From Oncomelania hupensis (lineage: Eukaryota > Mollusca > Gastropoda > Littorinimorpha > Pomatiopsidae): 64,000 nt of DNA. The notes under the pieces are model-generated. The model did not search any database. It was not told the DNA's origin and worked only from the letters and a program-made list of their open reading frames with translations. Below, piece after piece: positions 12,442 through 27,516 of the stretch (its first letter is position 1; each line of letters begins with the position of its first letter). Where the stretch lies: assembly GCA_036898135.1 (NCBI GenBank), contig CM072522.1:13639399-13703398 (forward strand). The letters run 5' to 3'. A program made the position numbers and the translations under genes.

Positions 12442-13962
12442 TTTTGGTAACGTTTTATTGTCCCTTTTTATCAGGAATCTCTGGGCCGCCTCCCATGGGG
12501 AAGGCGTTGTCGCAGCCTGTGGCGCGCCCACACCCAACCTACGTAATATTAGTTGTGTTTTTGAAATTTTGCTGGGGGAGCAAACCGGAGTACTCGGAGA
12601 AAATCCCCGAGACGTTGCCCGAGTCCAAAGTAAATAATATTCGGAGAAACATAACGCCCAGATGCTGGATCGATCCCACACCTGTCAGGCGCCATTGGCT
12701 TCTGGCCTGTGGACAAGGCAAGTTAGTCCCGCCTTAGCCCACTTGTTTTCTTCTTCTTCTTCTTCTTCTTCTTCTTCTTCTTCTTCTTCTTCTTCTTCTT
12801 CTTCTTCTTCTTCTTCTTCTTCTTCTTTCTTCTTCTTCTTCTTCTTCTTCTTCTTCTTCTTCTTCTTCTTCTTCTTCTTCTTCTTCTTCTTCTTCTTCTT
12901 CTTCTTCTTCTTCTAACGCAACGATGGTATAAAGGAGGAGGATATCGTTTTACAGGTGCGTACAATTTCACAGTGGTAACCGCGCTATTCGACACGGGAC
13001 GTGGGTGGTGGCTGACTTCATCACGGAGCTACCATACCTACCTCAGTTATCTGGTGCAGGTAAGTCTTCATGTTAGAGACTGGAGCGTCAAATTACTAAA
13101 AGGGACCCACTTTGACCACGCCCCTCTCGACAGCTCCGTTTAACATTCACAGTGAGTGTGGCCCTAATGGACAAAATAAGCTATAAAAAAAACTTTTTCG
13201 AAAGTTGAGTTATTTTTTGAATAAATAAATCCCGTATTTTTTTTTGTTCCTAATAATAGCAACGGCTTGCCAACGTTCTGGAGCTAAAAATAGCAACTAC
13301 CAAACCCGGTAAGAGACAGAACCCGTGGAAAAAAATTGCTCGTAAGGTTTTTCGTTTTATGTTGATTTAAGTAGACCCTACCCTAGCCCAGACACCAAAG
13401 ACGCATTCTTGAAGCCGCGTGTGGTTCACTCAGAAATAGGGTCAAAGTTCACACGGCCGTACCGTTAAAAACGGAGTACTTTTCAGAACGGGAGTGGAAA
13501 ATTCAAAAATTCAAACTTTAGCGGTTGGGTTAAAGTTACGGAAGCCCACTTTATCATTGTTTAACGTAATAGCAATGCGAATGTTAGGGTGACACCATCA
13601 TGCTCCACATACCCCGCTACAAACTCTCCTCTGCTGGCCGTCGATCTTTCTCAGTACTTGGCCTTTTAACTTGGAACTCTCTTCCCCTCTCTCTTCGCAG
13701 CTCTCCAAACATAGCTACTTTTAAATCCAACTTGAAAACTCATCTCTCCCTTAAATGTTTCTGATCTTGCCTCTCATCATCATCGTCCACCCACCCCATC
13801 ACCCATGCTTAGCTCTCCCCTCCTCCCTCCCTCCCTCCCTCGTCTCTTATTCGTCAGCAAGTGTCTGATTTTATTTTGTATGAAGCCGGATGTTTAGAAT
13901 GAATGCGTGAGTACTGCGCTTTGAACTGATATTGATCATTGGGAAAAAGCGCTATATAAATA

Positions 13963-14043
<81 letters not shown>

Positions 14044-14127
14044 CTTGGACTTTGTGTGTGTTATTGTATATTTATTGTACACGCTTAGAGCTGTCAAGAT
14101 TAGACGTTTCAAAGTGTTAATAACAAC

Positions 14128-14206
<79 letters not shown>

Positions 14207-14207
14207 G

Positions 14208-14239
<32 letters not shown>

Positions 14240-14258
14240 GTCATCATCATCATCATCG

Positions 14259-14299
<41 letters not shown>

Positions 14300-14697
14300 G
14301 TCATCATCATCATCATCACCATCACTTGCATTTTAATGCCACTGTTTCATTTTGTTTCTTCTGGGCAGTCATTTTCATGTTAAATATTGCAAGTTCCCTA
14401 GGGAGCATGTGAGTCATATGGGCCTTGCCCTTGTAGTTTGAATGGGTTCCGCCTCTTACCGATGTCGGTAGATTCTATTTTTAGCGCTATAGAGTGGTGA
14501 CTAGCAGTTGCTATTAGTAGGCACACAAACGACGGAATTCACGAACTTTACTTTCCAAAGTCTTTTTTTTTTTATTTTTTTACAATTTCTTTTCTTCTTT
14601 TTTGTCTTCCTCTCCCTTCTCTTCTTCTTCCTCCTCCTCCTCCTTCCCTTCCCTTTTTAAAAATCTTCTTCCTCCGCTCCCTCCTCCTTCTTTTTCG

Positions 14698-14779
<82 letters not shown>

Positions 14780-16625
14780 GTCATCATCGTTGTTATCGTG
14801 CTGACGTCGTCGCTGCCTGTCAAGGGTGGCACTTCCTTCATGCTGGTGTCGTCGCTGCCTGTCATGGATGTCACCTCCACCACTCCGCCGTCGCCTGTTA
14901 CTAAAGAGAAAGAAGGAAAGAGATTTCTCTTAAAGAGAAACAAAGAAAGAGATTTCTCTTATATAGCGCACTTACAAGCTCAGAGAGCTTCTCAAAGCGC
15001 TGGCCCGTAATATCCAGCAATCACACAATAGTTTGCTGAAGTCAGGATTCGAACCCACGTCGCCCAAGACGCACTCACACAAGTCGTGCGCTCTGATCAC
15101 TGAGCTATCCCTGCCGCCAGTTTCCGCTTCTCCGTTGCTGCCTGATGCATCTGATACTGACTCTCTGTCTGGTCTGAACTGTACTGGATTATTTGACTCA
15201 TTGATGTACTCACCCTCTTCTAAAAAAACTCACGAAAAAAGACAGTATGCTCGTTTGTTTGCTTAATGCGCGCTTTATTGTTACTGACTCAAGGGCCGAT
15301 GAAATCTGTGACTATATTTTGGATAAAAAGTTAGACATTATATTTCTTACTGAAACCTGGTTGAAGACTGTAGGTGACGAACCCATCATTCAATCCATCA
15401 CACCCCTTGGATATTTGTTTTCTTTGTTCCCCCTGCCCTCAAGGTGTTGGCATCATCCATAGGGATTCTTCCCGCATTTCATTCTTTCGGCAACTGCCTT
15501 TTGTCCATGACTCTTTCGAGTTTGTGGAAGCCACTCTCACCCTTCACGCCCCCACCCTCCCCCCCTCCCGTGGGGGTGCCTGGGGTTTCAGTATAATAGT
15601 ATCCCCGCATCCAAACTCACCGTCCACAAGCAGGCATACATCAGACAAAAGCACATGGTTAACAAAGCAATCTCCACAGCAAAAAGACAACACTTCATTC
15701 ACATAATCGAAAATTCCACCTCTTCTAAAGAACTCTTCATCACTTTAAACCACCTACTTGGAAACACAAGCACTTCTGCTCTGCCTTCTACTATCACTTC
15801 CTCAGAACTCCCATCAGCCTTCTCTGATTTCTCCCCTCAAAGATATAAAACATCCGCAGTAAGCTCGATCAGACCCCTTTCTCGCCCTTTCCTCCAGAAC
15901 TGTCTTTCTCTGGCAATCCTCTCCTCATTTTCCATCCTGCCACTCGAACGGAAGTGGAAGAAATACTGAAAACTATGCCTTTCAAATCAGGTGACGTAGA
16001 CCCTGTTCCTGCCTCTGTGTTTAAAGACTGCCTTCCTGACCTACTTCCTTCCATAACCACAATCATGAACACTTCTCTTCAATCTGGCTCTGTCCCACTG
16101 TGCTTCAAGACTGCCATAATCGCCCTCTTCTTAAAAAGACAACCTTGATCCAGAAAACTTTAAGAACTACCGTCCTGTGTCCAAACTCCATTTCCTGTCC
16201 AAACCTTTAGAAAAAAAATGTACTAAAGCAGCTCAATCACCATCTATCCTCAAACAACCTGTTCTGCCCTTTCCAGTCTCCCTACCATCCCGACCACTCT
16301 ACTGAAACTTCTCTTCTGCATATCACCAACAACATCCTTTCAGCCACCGATTCTGGGAAACTCTCTTTCTCTCCTGACCCTTCTTGATCTTTCTGCCGCT
16401 TTCGATACATAAACCATGGCAGTCTCCTTCGTCGGCTTGAAACAGTTTTGGCATCAAAGATGCTGCTCTCAGCTGGTTCCGCTCTTACCTCACTGATCGC
16501 TTTCAAACTAACTTTGATTTGGCCTGCTCCCTGCCATGTATGTATATGTATTATACTAATGTTTAATGCGTGAGGGTGCGCTTTGAACTGTTCCTTACTA
16601 GGAAAAGCGCCTTATAAATATCCTT

Positions 16626-16716
<91 letters not shown>

Positions 16717-17003
16717 ACAACTTGTTTTTCACGACAGCTTCTGCAACTAGACGTGAACCTCGTGGTTTTCATTGAGCCCAAAGGCAGCTACGTTGTTCGC
16801 CAAGTTCGGAGAGGGAGAGAACACCGTACGCTGGCGATAGAGAGTGCCCTCAGTCATCTCCCCTCTTACAGCGACCTGGACCGCGTGCAAGAGATTATGA
16901 ACAGTGAAGTGTTTCAAGAAGACAATGACAACTGGAAGAAAGGAAAGGTAGGAAGCAGTCTTCTTCTTCTTCTTCTTCTTCTTCTTCTTCTTCTTCTTCT
17001 TCT

Positions 17004-17038
<35 letters not shown>

Positions 17039-19956
17039 TTCTTCATTTATTGATGCACTGAATCCTGAGCATTTTTTCTGTACTTTGCAAAGCTATAGCG
17101 TAGTGCCAGGGCACAACGCTTTCATACTGACATACGTATACTTGAGAAAGTAGAGGAATGATTTAACATGCTTAAAAGGTAAAAGGTAAAGGTAGTCCCA
17201 TAGCCTTGTGGCCGTAGGGGAGCGTGATGTTGGAGATCACACTTATCTTGGGCCAGCGTAATGAGGGTGATGCCCATCTCTCTCCCTCGCTGCTTTACCT
17301 TCCCCACCCTTAAGAGAGTAGGTACTCAGCAGTCACAGTTGTCAACTGGCAGCGTTGTTATTTGTCGCTTCACGTTTTGCGGTCACCCATCCAAGTGCTA
17401 ACCGCTCTGGACGGTGCTTAACTTGCGACACAGTAGCGAGTGCTCCAACCACTGCGCAATCCGACACCTGCTTAGCAACATGCTTAGCAAAGTACAAATG
17501 ATAATTTTCGGTTCAGTCGTTCTTGAGACTAGTCCCATTTGGAAGTACGATGAACATCGGCCAGTTGTTCTTGAGATAAATTCAGCCTAAAAGTGTGGTT
17601 TTAGAGACGGACCAACCGCACTGACCGACAACCGGATTGCTACTGGATGAAGAATGGCCCATGGTTTTAAATACATGTATACCAAAAGTCAACAAAATCG
17701 CTCCCTTGTCATCTCCATCTTCCTAAACGCTTGCGAAACGTGTACCCTGACAGCAGATCTCCAACGAAGAATACAAAGCATGGAGATGAGGTGCTACAGA
17801 AGACGTCTGGGCATTTTCTATACCCAACACATCACCAACGACGAAGTCCGACAGACCATCACAGAAGCCATCGGACAACACGATGACATGCTCACAGTGG
17901 TGAAGAAACGGAAACTCCGATGGTACCAAAGCCTCAGGCCTTGCAAAGACCATCCTGCAAGGCACAGTGCAAGGAGGCAGAAGAAGAGGGAGACCGAAAA
18001 AGAGGTGGGAGGACAACATTCGAGAATGGACTGGCCTGACACTGAGCGAAGCTACGAGGGTTGCCGAGGAAAGAGAAAGATGGAGTACGCTGGTTAAACG
18101 ATCACCTGTGGTGCCCCAACGACCTTCGAGTTATGGGATAGGATAGGATCCTTGTGAAATTTTTCGTTAGCCAGTACACAAGGAAATACATAAGGAATTC
18201 ATAAGCGTAACACAGGTGAGGCTGGGGACGTAACGCAAGTGTGGCCGGACCTTTAGGGCAATGTAAACCTGTCAGCTTTGACAGGAAATCTTCATTGGGA
18301 AGCACGGAGTTATTAGAATTTTTTTTTAAATCTACGTTACAGGATCGCCCAGTGTTCCAAAACGCTGACCTTTTCTTACGGCTTGAGTGAGATCCTGTGT
18401 CGGCCAGCGCCTTGAGCAGCTCTTGAGCTGGAAAAGCGCTATATAAGAACGATTCAGTTAAAGGGTCCCTTCACCAGATCCTTTTAACATTCACAGTGAG
18501 CTTTGCAACCGAAAATGACTCTGTCAGAAGGTATAGTTATTTTTTAAATGAATGAATTCCGTAGCTTTTTTTTTGGTGCTGATTAACAGCCGTTGGCTAC
18601 CCAACCAACAAAGGCTACCAAAGCAGGTAAGAAACAGAACCCGTCAAAAAATTGGCTCGTAAGATTTTTGGTTTTAGTTGATAAAACAGACCCTACCCCA
18701 GACATCCAAGAGGCATTCTTCAAGCCGCGAGGTTCCCTCAGAAATAGGGTCAAAGGTCACACGGCTATGGTATTGATGTACCGTTAAAACAGGGGAAAAT
18801 CACTCCCTGTCAGAACCGAAATGGCACATTCGAACGTTAGCGGCTGGTTTGAGCAAAGAAAGCCCACTTTATCGTCGTTTAATGTCATAACAATGCGAAC
18901 TTTAGGGTAAACTTGTTTTCGCCGAAGGTAAACAATGCGTTACAATTGAGCCCTTTTAAAATGGGTTTGTTGCGGTTTTTTTTTTTTAGGCGGAGAGTGT
19001 GTACGCTCTGTACGACGTGGTAACCAACAGTAAGCCATGGGCGATGGAGCGAGCGGTTCTAGAAAACCCCTTCAACAGCAGTTATTTCATCTGGTTGGAC
19101 GCTGGCTTAACCCACGGCAACCCCCTCTTCCCAACAGGTCAGTATCCGTGTGTCGCTAAATCGACTGGATAAAGAATCCGGCTATTCTTTGTAAAGCGCA
19201 GGCACGTACGTATCCTTTTTTTTTGGGGGGGGGAGGTAGGGGTAGGGATGGAGTGAAGGGGAGGGGAGGGGGGGACTAAGGTGATATACATACGTGGGTA
19301 GCACAGTAGTGGAGTGGTTTGGGCACACCCTAGCGATGTTTCATGTTCAGCAACGGCGGGACGGGTTAGTACTTGGATAGGTGACCGTACATGGAAGGTA
19401 GAACCACCAAACGAGAAAACGAATCAAGTGGACGACACAGCCCAGTCCACCCAGCTGTGAATGGGTACCTGTTTAGACCCGGAGAAGGCAAAACAGCGAG
19501 GGAGAGCAGAGAGCCATCGCCATCTTTATGCTTGGCTAGGGGTGCCGCGCGGGGTTTTCTGTATAAATAGTATCCCCACTTTGTGGAAATTTAGTGCTTT
19601 AAATTGCTGTTATTTTCTATTTATCCCTCCGTAAGAGGGACATAAAAAACTTTTTACCCCGTGTTTTTATAGTAAACCGGTTTGCTGGCTACCAGTGCCA
19701 CAACACTCACTGCAAAGTCACTGCCACTGACTTGCATAAAATGCCTGCCACAGGCGGAGAGAACAAATGTCTTGTCGCCCAGTCCCGCACAACACAATGA
19801 CCACTCCAAAGGGAGCCACCCAAGACCAGTCCAACAAACAAATGTAAGATAGACAACCTCTCACCCAAGCTTGAACCAGATGCCACCCTTTCCGCTACAC
19901 TAAAGTACCAGTAGTCAACGCTGACGTTCAAACAAAGGAGAGATACAAAACAAGCA

Positions 19957-20031
<75 letters not shown>

Positions 20032-20459
20032 GTAGCCGAGCGGAGTATTTGACTCCCGTCTCTCGGCCACCATCTTGAGAACACGGCCCGACCTGAGCTG
20101 TTATTTTTCATTTATCCCTCATATGAGGGACATAAAAATATTAGCCCTGCAAGGCCGTGATGCGTGTGGTAGTAAACCGGTTTGCCGGCTACTAGTGCCA
20201 CGACACTCTCTGCAAAGTCACTGCCACTGACTTGCCTAAAATGCCTGCCCACAATGTAGTCCGGCTCACCACCAAAAGCAGAAGACGAATGGTCAGCCGG
20301 GGAGAGCAAATGTCGACGTGTCACCTTGCCCTGCATAACCCAATGGCCTCTCCAAAGGATTCTGCACAGCAGGAGCCACCCAAGGCTAGTCTAACCAAAA
20401 AATGTAAAGTAGACAACCTCTCTCCCAAGCTTTAACCAGTCGCCTACATTTCCGCCACA

Positions 20460-20532
<73 letters not shown>

Positions 20533-21548
20533 CTGCTACACATTTTATATGTTTAGTATTTATTTTTTCTATCCTATCCTATTCTATCCCATAACTCGGA
20601 GGTCGTAGGGGCACCACAGATGATCGTTTAACCAGCGTACTCCATCTTTCTCTGTCCTCAGCAACCATCATGGCCTCGCTCAGTATCGTACCAGTCCATT
20701 CTCGTATGTTGTCCTCCCACCTTTTTCTGTCTCCCACTTCTTCTACCTCCTTGCACCGCACCTTGCAGGATGACCAATTTTTGCCCCCCTTTTTTGCTGT
20801 TGTTTTGCTGTGCATGGGTGCTTGAACAAAGCGGAACAAGAAGATCACAACACATATATTTGTTTAAAACATTTGTTCGTGTGTGTCACTGTGGGTGCCT
20901 GGAAATACATTTGAACGTCTTGCCATCTTGTCCCATTTGCCAGACGGAGTGTGGCATCCGCGTCACTTGCTGGCACGTTCTGATCGCGTGACCTTCACAG
21001 CGCTACGCGACATGGAGAAGGGTCGACCGGACGCTTGGCGTTTGGATAAGATCGACACAGCGCTCGTTGCGGGTGGCATTTTTGCTGGTGGGCGAGTAGC
21101 GATGCTGCGGCATTGCAAGACATACGAAATGGTGAGCCAGATATAGTGTTGTTATTGCTGTTGTATTTGCAGACTTAACTTTGTCCGTTTCAGGCCATAT
21201 CTCAAGAACCACTGAACGGAGTTTGACCAAAACTTCATAGAAATGTTATCTAGGTTAGTGTTCACACTCTGGCCCGTGCCATCATATTATCACTACCGAA
21301 ACGTTCAAGGTCGTTTGTTGCTAAGCTCGTTTTGCTGTATATCTCCAAAACGGCAGAACCGAATTTGTTGAGTTTTTGTTTGTGGGTATAGCATAGTATA
21401 TTTTTGCATATAGGCTAACAACCTTCTGTCCTCATATTATTTCTTAATGAGAGTCTAAGACCATGGATGCAGACCCTTGGTTTCTGTGCCTACTAATTTA
21501 AAAACGTGTTGACTCCAAATTAGTGGATAGACAGACAGACAGACAGAC

Positions 21549-21621
<73 letters not shown>

Positions 21622-23038
21622 TTCAGTGTTTATAGGGTAAATAGTAGTGGAGTAGATGCTATCTTTATATATCTTATCTATACAATTTGTGAACACATTC
21701 ATTGATTTAGTATCCACAGCCTCTGCAGGTAAGTTATTGCATTAGTAACAAAACTGCTTGACTTGACGGGTATTATTGAAAGTTTTAATAAGTGTAATAT
21801 TATGACTTCTTGTGATACCAGCATTATTAGAATTCAAGAGAGAAGAAGTTGTTAATGGATCATAAAAATGGTGCACTATTTTAAAAACTTAGATTAAATC
21901 AACCCTCACTCTCTTGTACTCCAAACTGGGCAGTTTTAGTGATGTCAGTCGCTCCTAGATCCTCGTAGTAGGCTAGAGTTCTGACATGCCACATATCTTT
22001 CTGGTAAATCTGCGCTGGGCACCCTCAAATCAACACGTTTCCTCAAATATGGACACCAAACAGGATTAGCATATTCCAGTATGGGATGTACAAGTGCCTT
22101 AAAGAGTTGGACCATACTACTGGTGATTCTTACAAACTGGGCCAATATTTTGTTGTTTTTTCTTAACAGTACTCTCAGTGTGAAGCCATGTGTTCGTCCA
22201 CTCAACCAACTTGTGAATACATTTCTGCGCTCTCATCCTAGACTGCTGGAACCCATCCACGACTGTATATGCCTTCGTGACGTCGGCAGATACCTTTATG
22301 TTACACCCTACCGCCTCTGGCATTTAATGTAGGCTATAAAATATATAAATCATGTCGGATCCAACATGCTCCCCTGAAAGGCACCGCTCGCAGCGCTTAT
22401 TTTGTTAGCTCTATTACCGTTAGCTGCCACGTACTGTGGACCTGATTTGTCTCGGAAGAGTCCGCTGGACCTAAAGCAATAATCATGTAATGTAATGTAA
22501 TGTCACGTAATGAGATCTGTCAGTTCAAAAACTCTGAATTCATGCGAGTAGACCCCAACTTATGCTACAACCATTTAGTTTCTGTAAAAGTATGAGATGT
22601 GGCACAGTATCAGATTAGTTAGTTGTGTAGATTTCTGTCCCCGGACACTGACGCATATAAAGGGTGGCCTCGTGGCGCAGTGGATAAGTCGCCGGTTTCC
22701 TATGCCGAAGGTCGCGGGTTCGATTCCCGCAATGGGCGAACGTATGTGACTTAGGTACGAGACTATTGAGGTCACCGAGGGTTTTCTCCGGGCACTCCGG
22801 TTTCCTCCCTTTCTTCAATAATGGTACAGGACGCAGTCAATATAAAAATTTCAAAAATAAAAATTAGATTTTCTTTCCGTCTTCTAATAGCGATCTGTCT
22901 GCCTTTACGCCACCTGTTTGAGTGATGGATGTGTATTTGGTGTGTGTGAGGGTGGATGAGACAGGTGAGCGTGTATGTTGGTATAGATCGCCGCGCTTTG
23001 AGCCTGAATGATTTGGGGAAAGGCGCGTATAGCATCCT

Positions 23039-23106
<68 letters not shown>

Positions 23107-26100
23107 AGGGCCGTAGTATCAGATACCTTCCTAAGATCGAGATATACCGCGTCGACCGGGAGGCCTTCATGCAGGGAGGACATCCAGTCATTTATCATTA
23201 ACAACGACTGAGTGACACATGACCTGCCCCTTGAAAAACCAAACTGGTCATCCTGTAGAAGGCCGTCTTCGACGAAGTGAGAGCATAGAGAATCTCTAAC
23301 GAATCCCTCAAATATCTAACAGACCACAGAAGTTAGGCTAACCGGGCGATATTTACCTGGAGAACCTTTATCACCATTCTTAAATATAGGTTTTATCCTT
23401 GCCGCCTTTCACTCAGCATTTATCATCCCATTCGTCAAAGTCCTATCAAAAAGCATCTTACGAGACAAAACCAGTTCATTTGCTAGTTCTTTCAGCTCAC
23501 GAGGATTATTTTCATCTGGTCCAGATGACTTGTTAGTTTCCGCTTCAGCAGTGCCTTACTCATCTGCTGTTCACTAACACTAATCTTATTCAATCTTAAA
23601 TCCAGACCACACAAAAAAATAATATAGATAGATAGATAGATAGATATTTTTTAATTTTAATTTTAATTTTATTTTTTTGGGTAGTTTGTACTTTTACCCA
23701 CTTTTTCTTTGTGTCCGTCTACGTCAGTGTGCCGTGGCTTTTTAATAGATTAGAAACAGTCTCTCTAGGCTTCCTTTTGGCTGACACATTAAACATTTAG
23801 GATTAATTTTAGCTTCTTTTGCTAGGTTTATTACATTTGCTCAAACCAACTTACCTTGGAGTGTAGACTTGTCATCTCCATCCTACTATACTCTTGCGAA
23901 ACATGGACCTGAAGCAGACCTACAACGAAGAATACAAAGCATGGAGATGAGGTGCTACATAATTCTTCTTCGTTTAGATTTGCTGTCCCGGTCACTATGG
24001 CGTATAGGGGACGATATTAAGAGATCAGGATTAAAATTCAGGACCACGATTTAAAATCATCTATTTGCATTAATAAGGCAGCTAAATTATATTAAAAGCA
24101 AGATAAGAGATAAGAACCTGTTCATAAGCCTGGTTCACTAAAACCAGAAAGGGAGAAGTCTAAGATCGTGCAAGTTAAAGCACAATATGGAGTTACCGTT
24201 CGATGACGGGACTAAGGGAAGTAGTGTGACTCATGTACCAGTCAATAATAATAAAAAAAAGGTAATTTAAATGAATAATTAAGATTGCATGTTTGGTTAA
24301 CAGCGTACGAACTATTGAGATAAAATAGTGTAGATTAATATATATATAAGACAATCGGCCATAATGCCTCCAATTTACCTAACCAGAATCCAAAGGGCTG
24401 GTTAAAATATCATAAAATGGGCCACTAGAGGGACAACAATATAAAATCAAAAAAGGAGTTACTACACACGGCTGTGCTTAAACACACGGCGCACGTCAAA
24501 ATATAAAGAGTAAAATTAATGCCGCAACTAGGTTATTAAAATAATATATTTTTAACAGGCCAGGTCAGCACCGTGGCGATGTACACGGGCCTAGCAGCCG
24601 CCCGTTGAGCCAGGCAACATGGCCGTAATCTGGCGTCAGGGCGGGCCATCGGGAGACCCCACGGTAGACCACTAATATTAAATAACACATTTGTTAGGGT
24701 TTTGGTCAGCACCATGGCTATACCGCAACTAGGTTATAAGGATAATACATTTTTAAAATGATAGGTCAGCACCATGGCTATGTACAAGGGCCTAGCAACC
24801 GCCCGTCAAGCCCGGCAACATGGCCCTCGTCCGGTGTCAGGGCGGGCCATCGGAAGACCCCATGGTAGACCGCAGATGATTAGTGTAGTACATTAATAAA
24901 AGGTTGGTCAGCACCATGGCTATGTACAGGGTCTAGCAACCACCCGTTATGCCCGGCAACATGGCCCTTGGTCTGGCATCAAGGGCGGGCCATCGGAGGA
25001 CCCCACGAGTGATGTTCTGCTTTGTATCAATTGTGGTGGGCGCCACTCGGCGGCTTGGGAGGGGTGTCCCGAGGTCGAGGTCAGTCGCCGGGCCAATGGT
25101 CTACGCGGCTCGACGTACATGCCCTTCTCCGAGGCTGTGGCTAAAGCCCGTTATGACTCTGTCCCATGTCAGCCTGCCGCGCTTGGGGCTGCGGCTCCGA
25201 CCACCGGGCCCGCTTCGAACCGTGGCTCTAATGTGCTCGTGGGAGCGCGGCTCCCTGCGCAGTCTGGTGACTTCCCCCCGCTGAGGACCTGTACCTCTGA
25301 ACCTGGGACCCGTCCCTTGCCTGTGTTGCGGCGATCTCTTGCTGCCGCTCCCCCTGATGATCCCCACCCTGCACCGCCTTCCCCGACCCCTGGTCACAGT
25401 GTGCCGGTCCCACCTGCCGCCGGCACGGTGGATGCGGTGCACGTGTACCCCAGGCCGCCTGGTGACGCGGTGGCCGGAGACCGCTCCTCCTCCCGCCCCC
25501 TTCTGCTCCGGACCCTGGCCCCGCTGCTGCAGAATCTATCGGGCTTCGAGACTGCCTTCATGGAGGGCCTTGGTGACCTCCCTGCCCAGTTCGCACCGAT
25601 GCGGCTGCTGATGCAAACTCTTTTGACTATTGTTAAATCTATTTGTGCCATTTTCACCTCACAATGTTAGCAGTGTTCCTCTTTGGCTTGTTTCTGACTC
25701 TCTGGTCTATATTACGGCTGCCATGGCTCTAGACTCAGATAGATTAGTTGTGTTGCAATGGAATTGCCGCTCGGTTTCCCCACTTCTTGACTCTCTTCCA
25801 TCCCTGGACCCACTCCTATCGAAGACCCATATCTTGTGCTTTCAATCACTAAATTGCAAATGTAATAACCTACCTATGATAGCGGGCTTTCACTTTCCCC
25901 GGCTGTTTACCACGGACGAGAACGATAAAATCTTTGTCGCCACCTATGTCAGACTGGGGCTCGCTGCCGTTGACCTGGGACCTGTGGACGAAGGGGAAGG
26001 GGGAGGTTTTACCTCGGTGTTACAGGTGTCCCTTGGCGCTAGGTCCCAGCCTGGCACACTAAACATTCTCAACTATTATAATCCTTCCGGGTGTAGGGAT

Positions 26101-27475
26101 TTCACTTGGTTGGAGGGGGTAGTCGGTAGTGAGTCTTGGCTAATAGCTGGTGACTTCAATGCCCGGGACGGGTCCTGGGATGAGGGCTGCCCCACATTCT
26201 CAGGTGACATCCAAGATGCTCTTGCCAGGGCCTCTCTTGAGGTCCTGAACGACGGCGCTATTACACGCATTCCTGATGTCCCCTCACACACCCCGTCGGC
26301 CTTCGACATTACCCTAGCTTCTACTGACGTAGCCGCGGTGGCTTCCTGGAACATCACCTGTGACCCCTTCTTTTCTGATCACATTCCGATTATGATCACA
26401 CTGCAACTTTTCCCAGTAGTTGCCCCCGTAGCTGCACCTGCTCCTAACCTTAAGAGGGTCGATTGGGACAAATATTGTGCTCGTATGTCGGACTACTCAC
26501 TTCCCGTGGTGGCATCTGTGGATGAGCTAGAAGTACATATCAGGACTAGCATGTTGGAAACGGTGGCTTCGCTGGCCCCTGCTGGTCGCCCGGGGAAGGG
26601 ACAGCCCAAACCTTGGTGGACACCGGAGTGTAAGGAGGCCGTACGCATTAAAAAGATAACTTATACTCAGTACCGACGTTGTAACTCGGCCGACTCTCAT
26701 GCGGCCATGAAAGCTGCCAAACTTGCTGCTAAGCGTGTCACTGCGCAGGCCAAGAAAGCATTTTGATTAGCGCAGTTTGAGGGTAAACTTACCGTGCCTC
26801 AGCTTTGGGAGAATGTTAAAAAGATTCGTAACAAGTACCGACCCCTTACTTTCGACATGACCGATGGCGAGGGTACTTACAGCAGCGAGCAGGACAAGGC
26901 CGAGACCTTTCTCAGACATTTTGCGACAACGGAGGCGCAGCTGCCCCAGGCTGAGCGGGAGAGAAGGTCTGCTAGTGATCCCATGCTTGTCCCCCCCCCC
27001 CCCCCCCCAACCCATTCTCGTCCTCGGAGGGTAGGGATGACATTACTATGATAGAGTTGGCGCGAGCGTTACGCAGCTGCAACTCCGGCAAAGGACCGGG
27101 GCCTGACGGAGTACATTACCTGATGGTTAAGAAAGCCCCACTTAAATTCAAACAAGAAGTCCTTAGTTTCTTCAATACATGTTTTGCGACTGGAACCATT
27201 CCGGCCTCCTGGCGCAAAGCAACGGTTATACCCATTTTGAAACCACATAAACCTAAAACCTCTATCTCTAGTTACAGACCCATTGCTACATAAGACTTCT
27301 GGGCATTTCTTATACCCAGAAATTCACCAATGACGAAGTCCGACAGACCATCACACAAGCCATTGGACAACGCGATGACTTGATCACAGTGGTGAAGAAA
27401 TGGAAACTCCGGCCACATCATCAGTACATCTGGCCTTGCAAAGACCCGCCAGCAAGGCACGGTGCAAGGAGGAAA

Positions 27476-27516
<41 letters not shown>

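Noticed and set aside
12662..12995. Long poly-Ser/Phe and poly-Arg/Lys open frames
   Set aside because: They are translations of the CTT microsatellite in different frames and overlap the true exon 2 acceptor.
13932..14383. Poly-Ile and poly-Met open frames
   Set aside because: ATT and CAT microsatellites read in frame; no protein motif.
16563..16781. Poly-Asp open frame on the minus strand
   Set aside because: TCA microsatellite overlapping the exon 3 boundary.
17174..17472. Functional 5S rRNA gene
   Set aside because: Only the internal 3' part of 5S is present, fused to a tRNA-like head and a repeat body; it occurs in dispersed copies.
25101..25442. Arginine-rich minus-strand frame
   Set aside because: Shadow of the GC-rich gag ORF on the plus strand.
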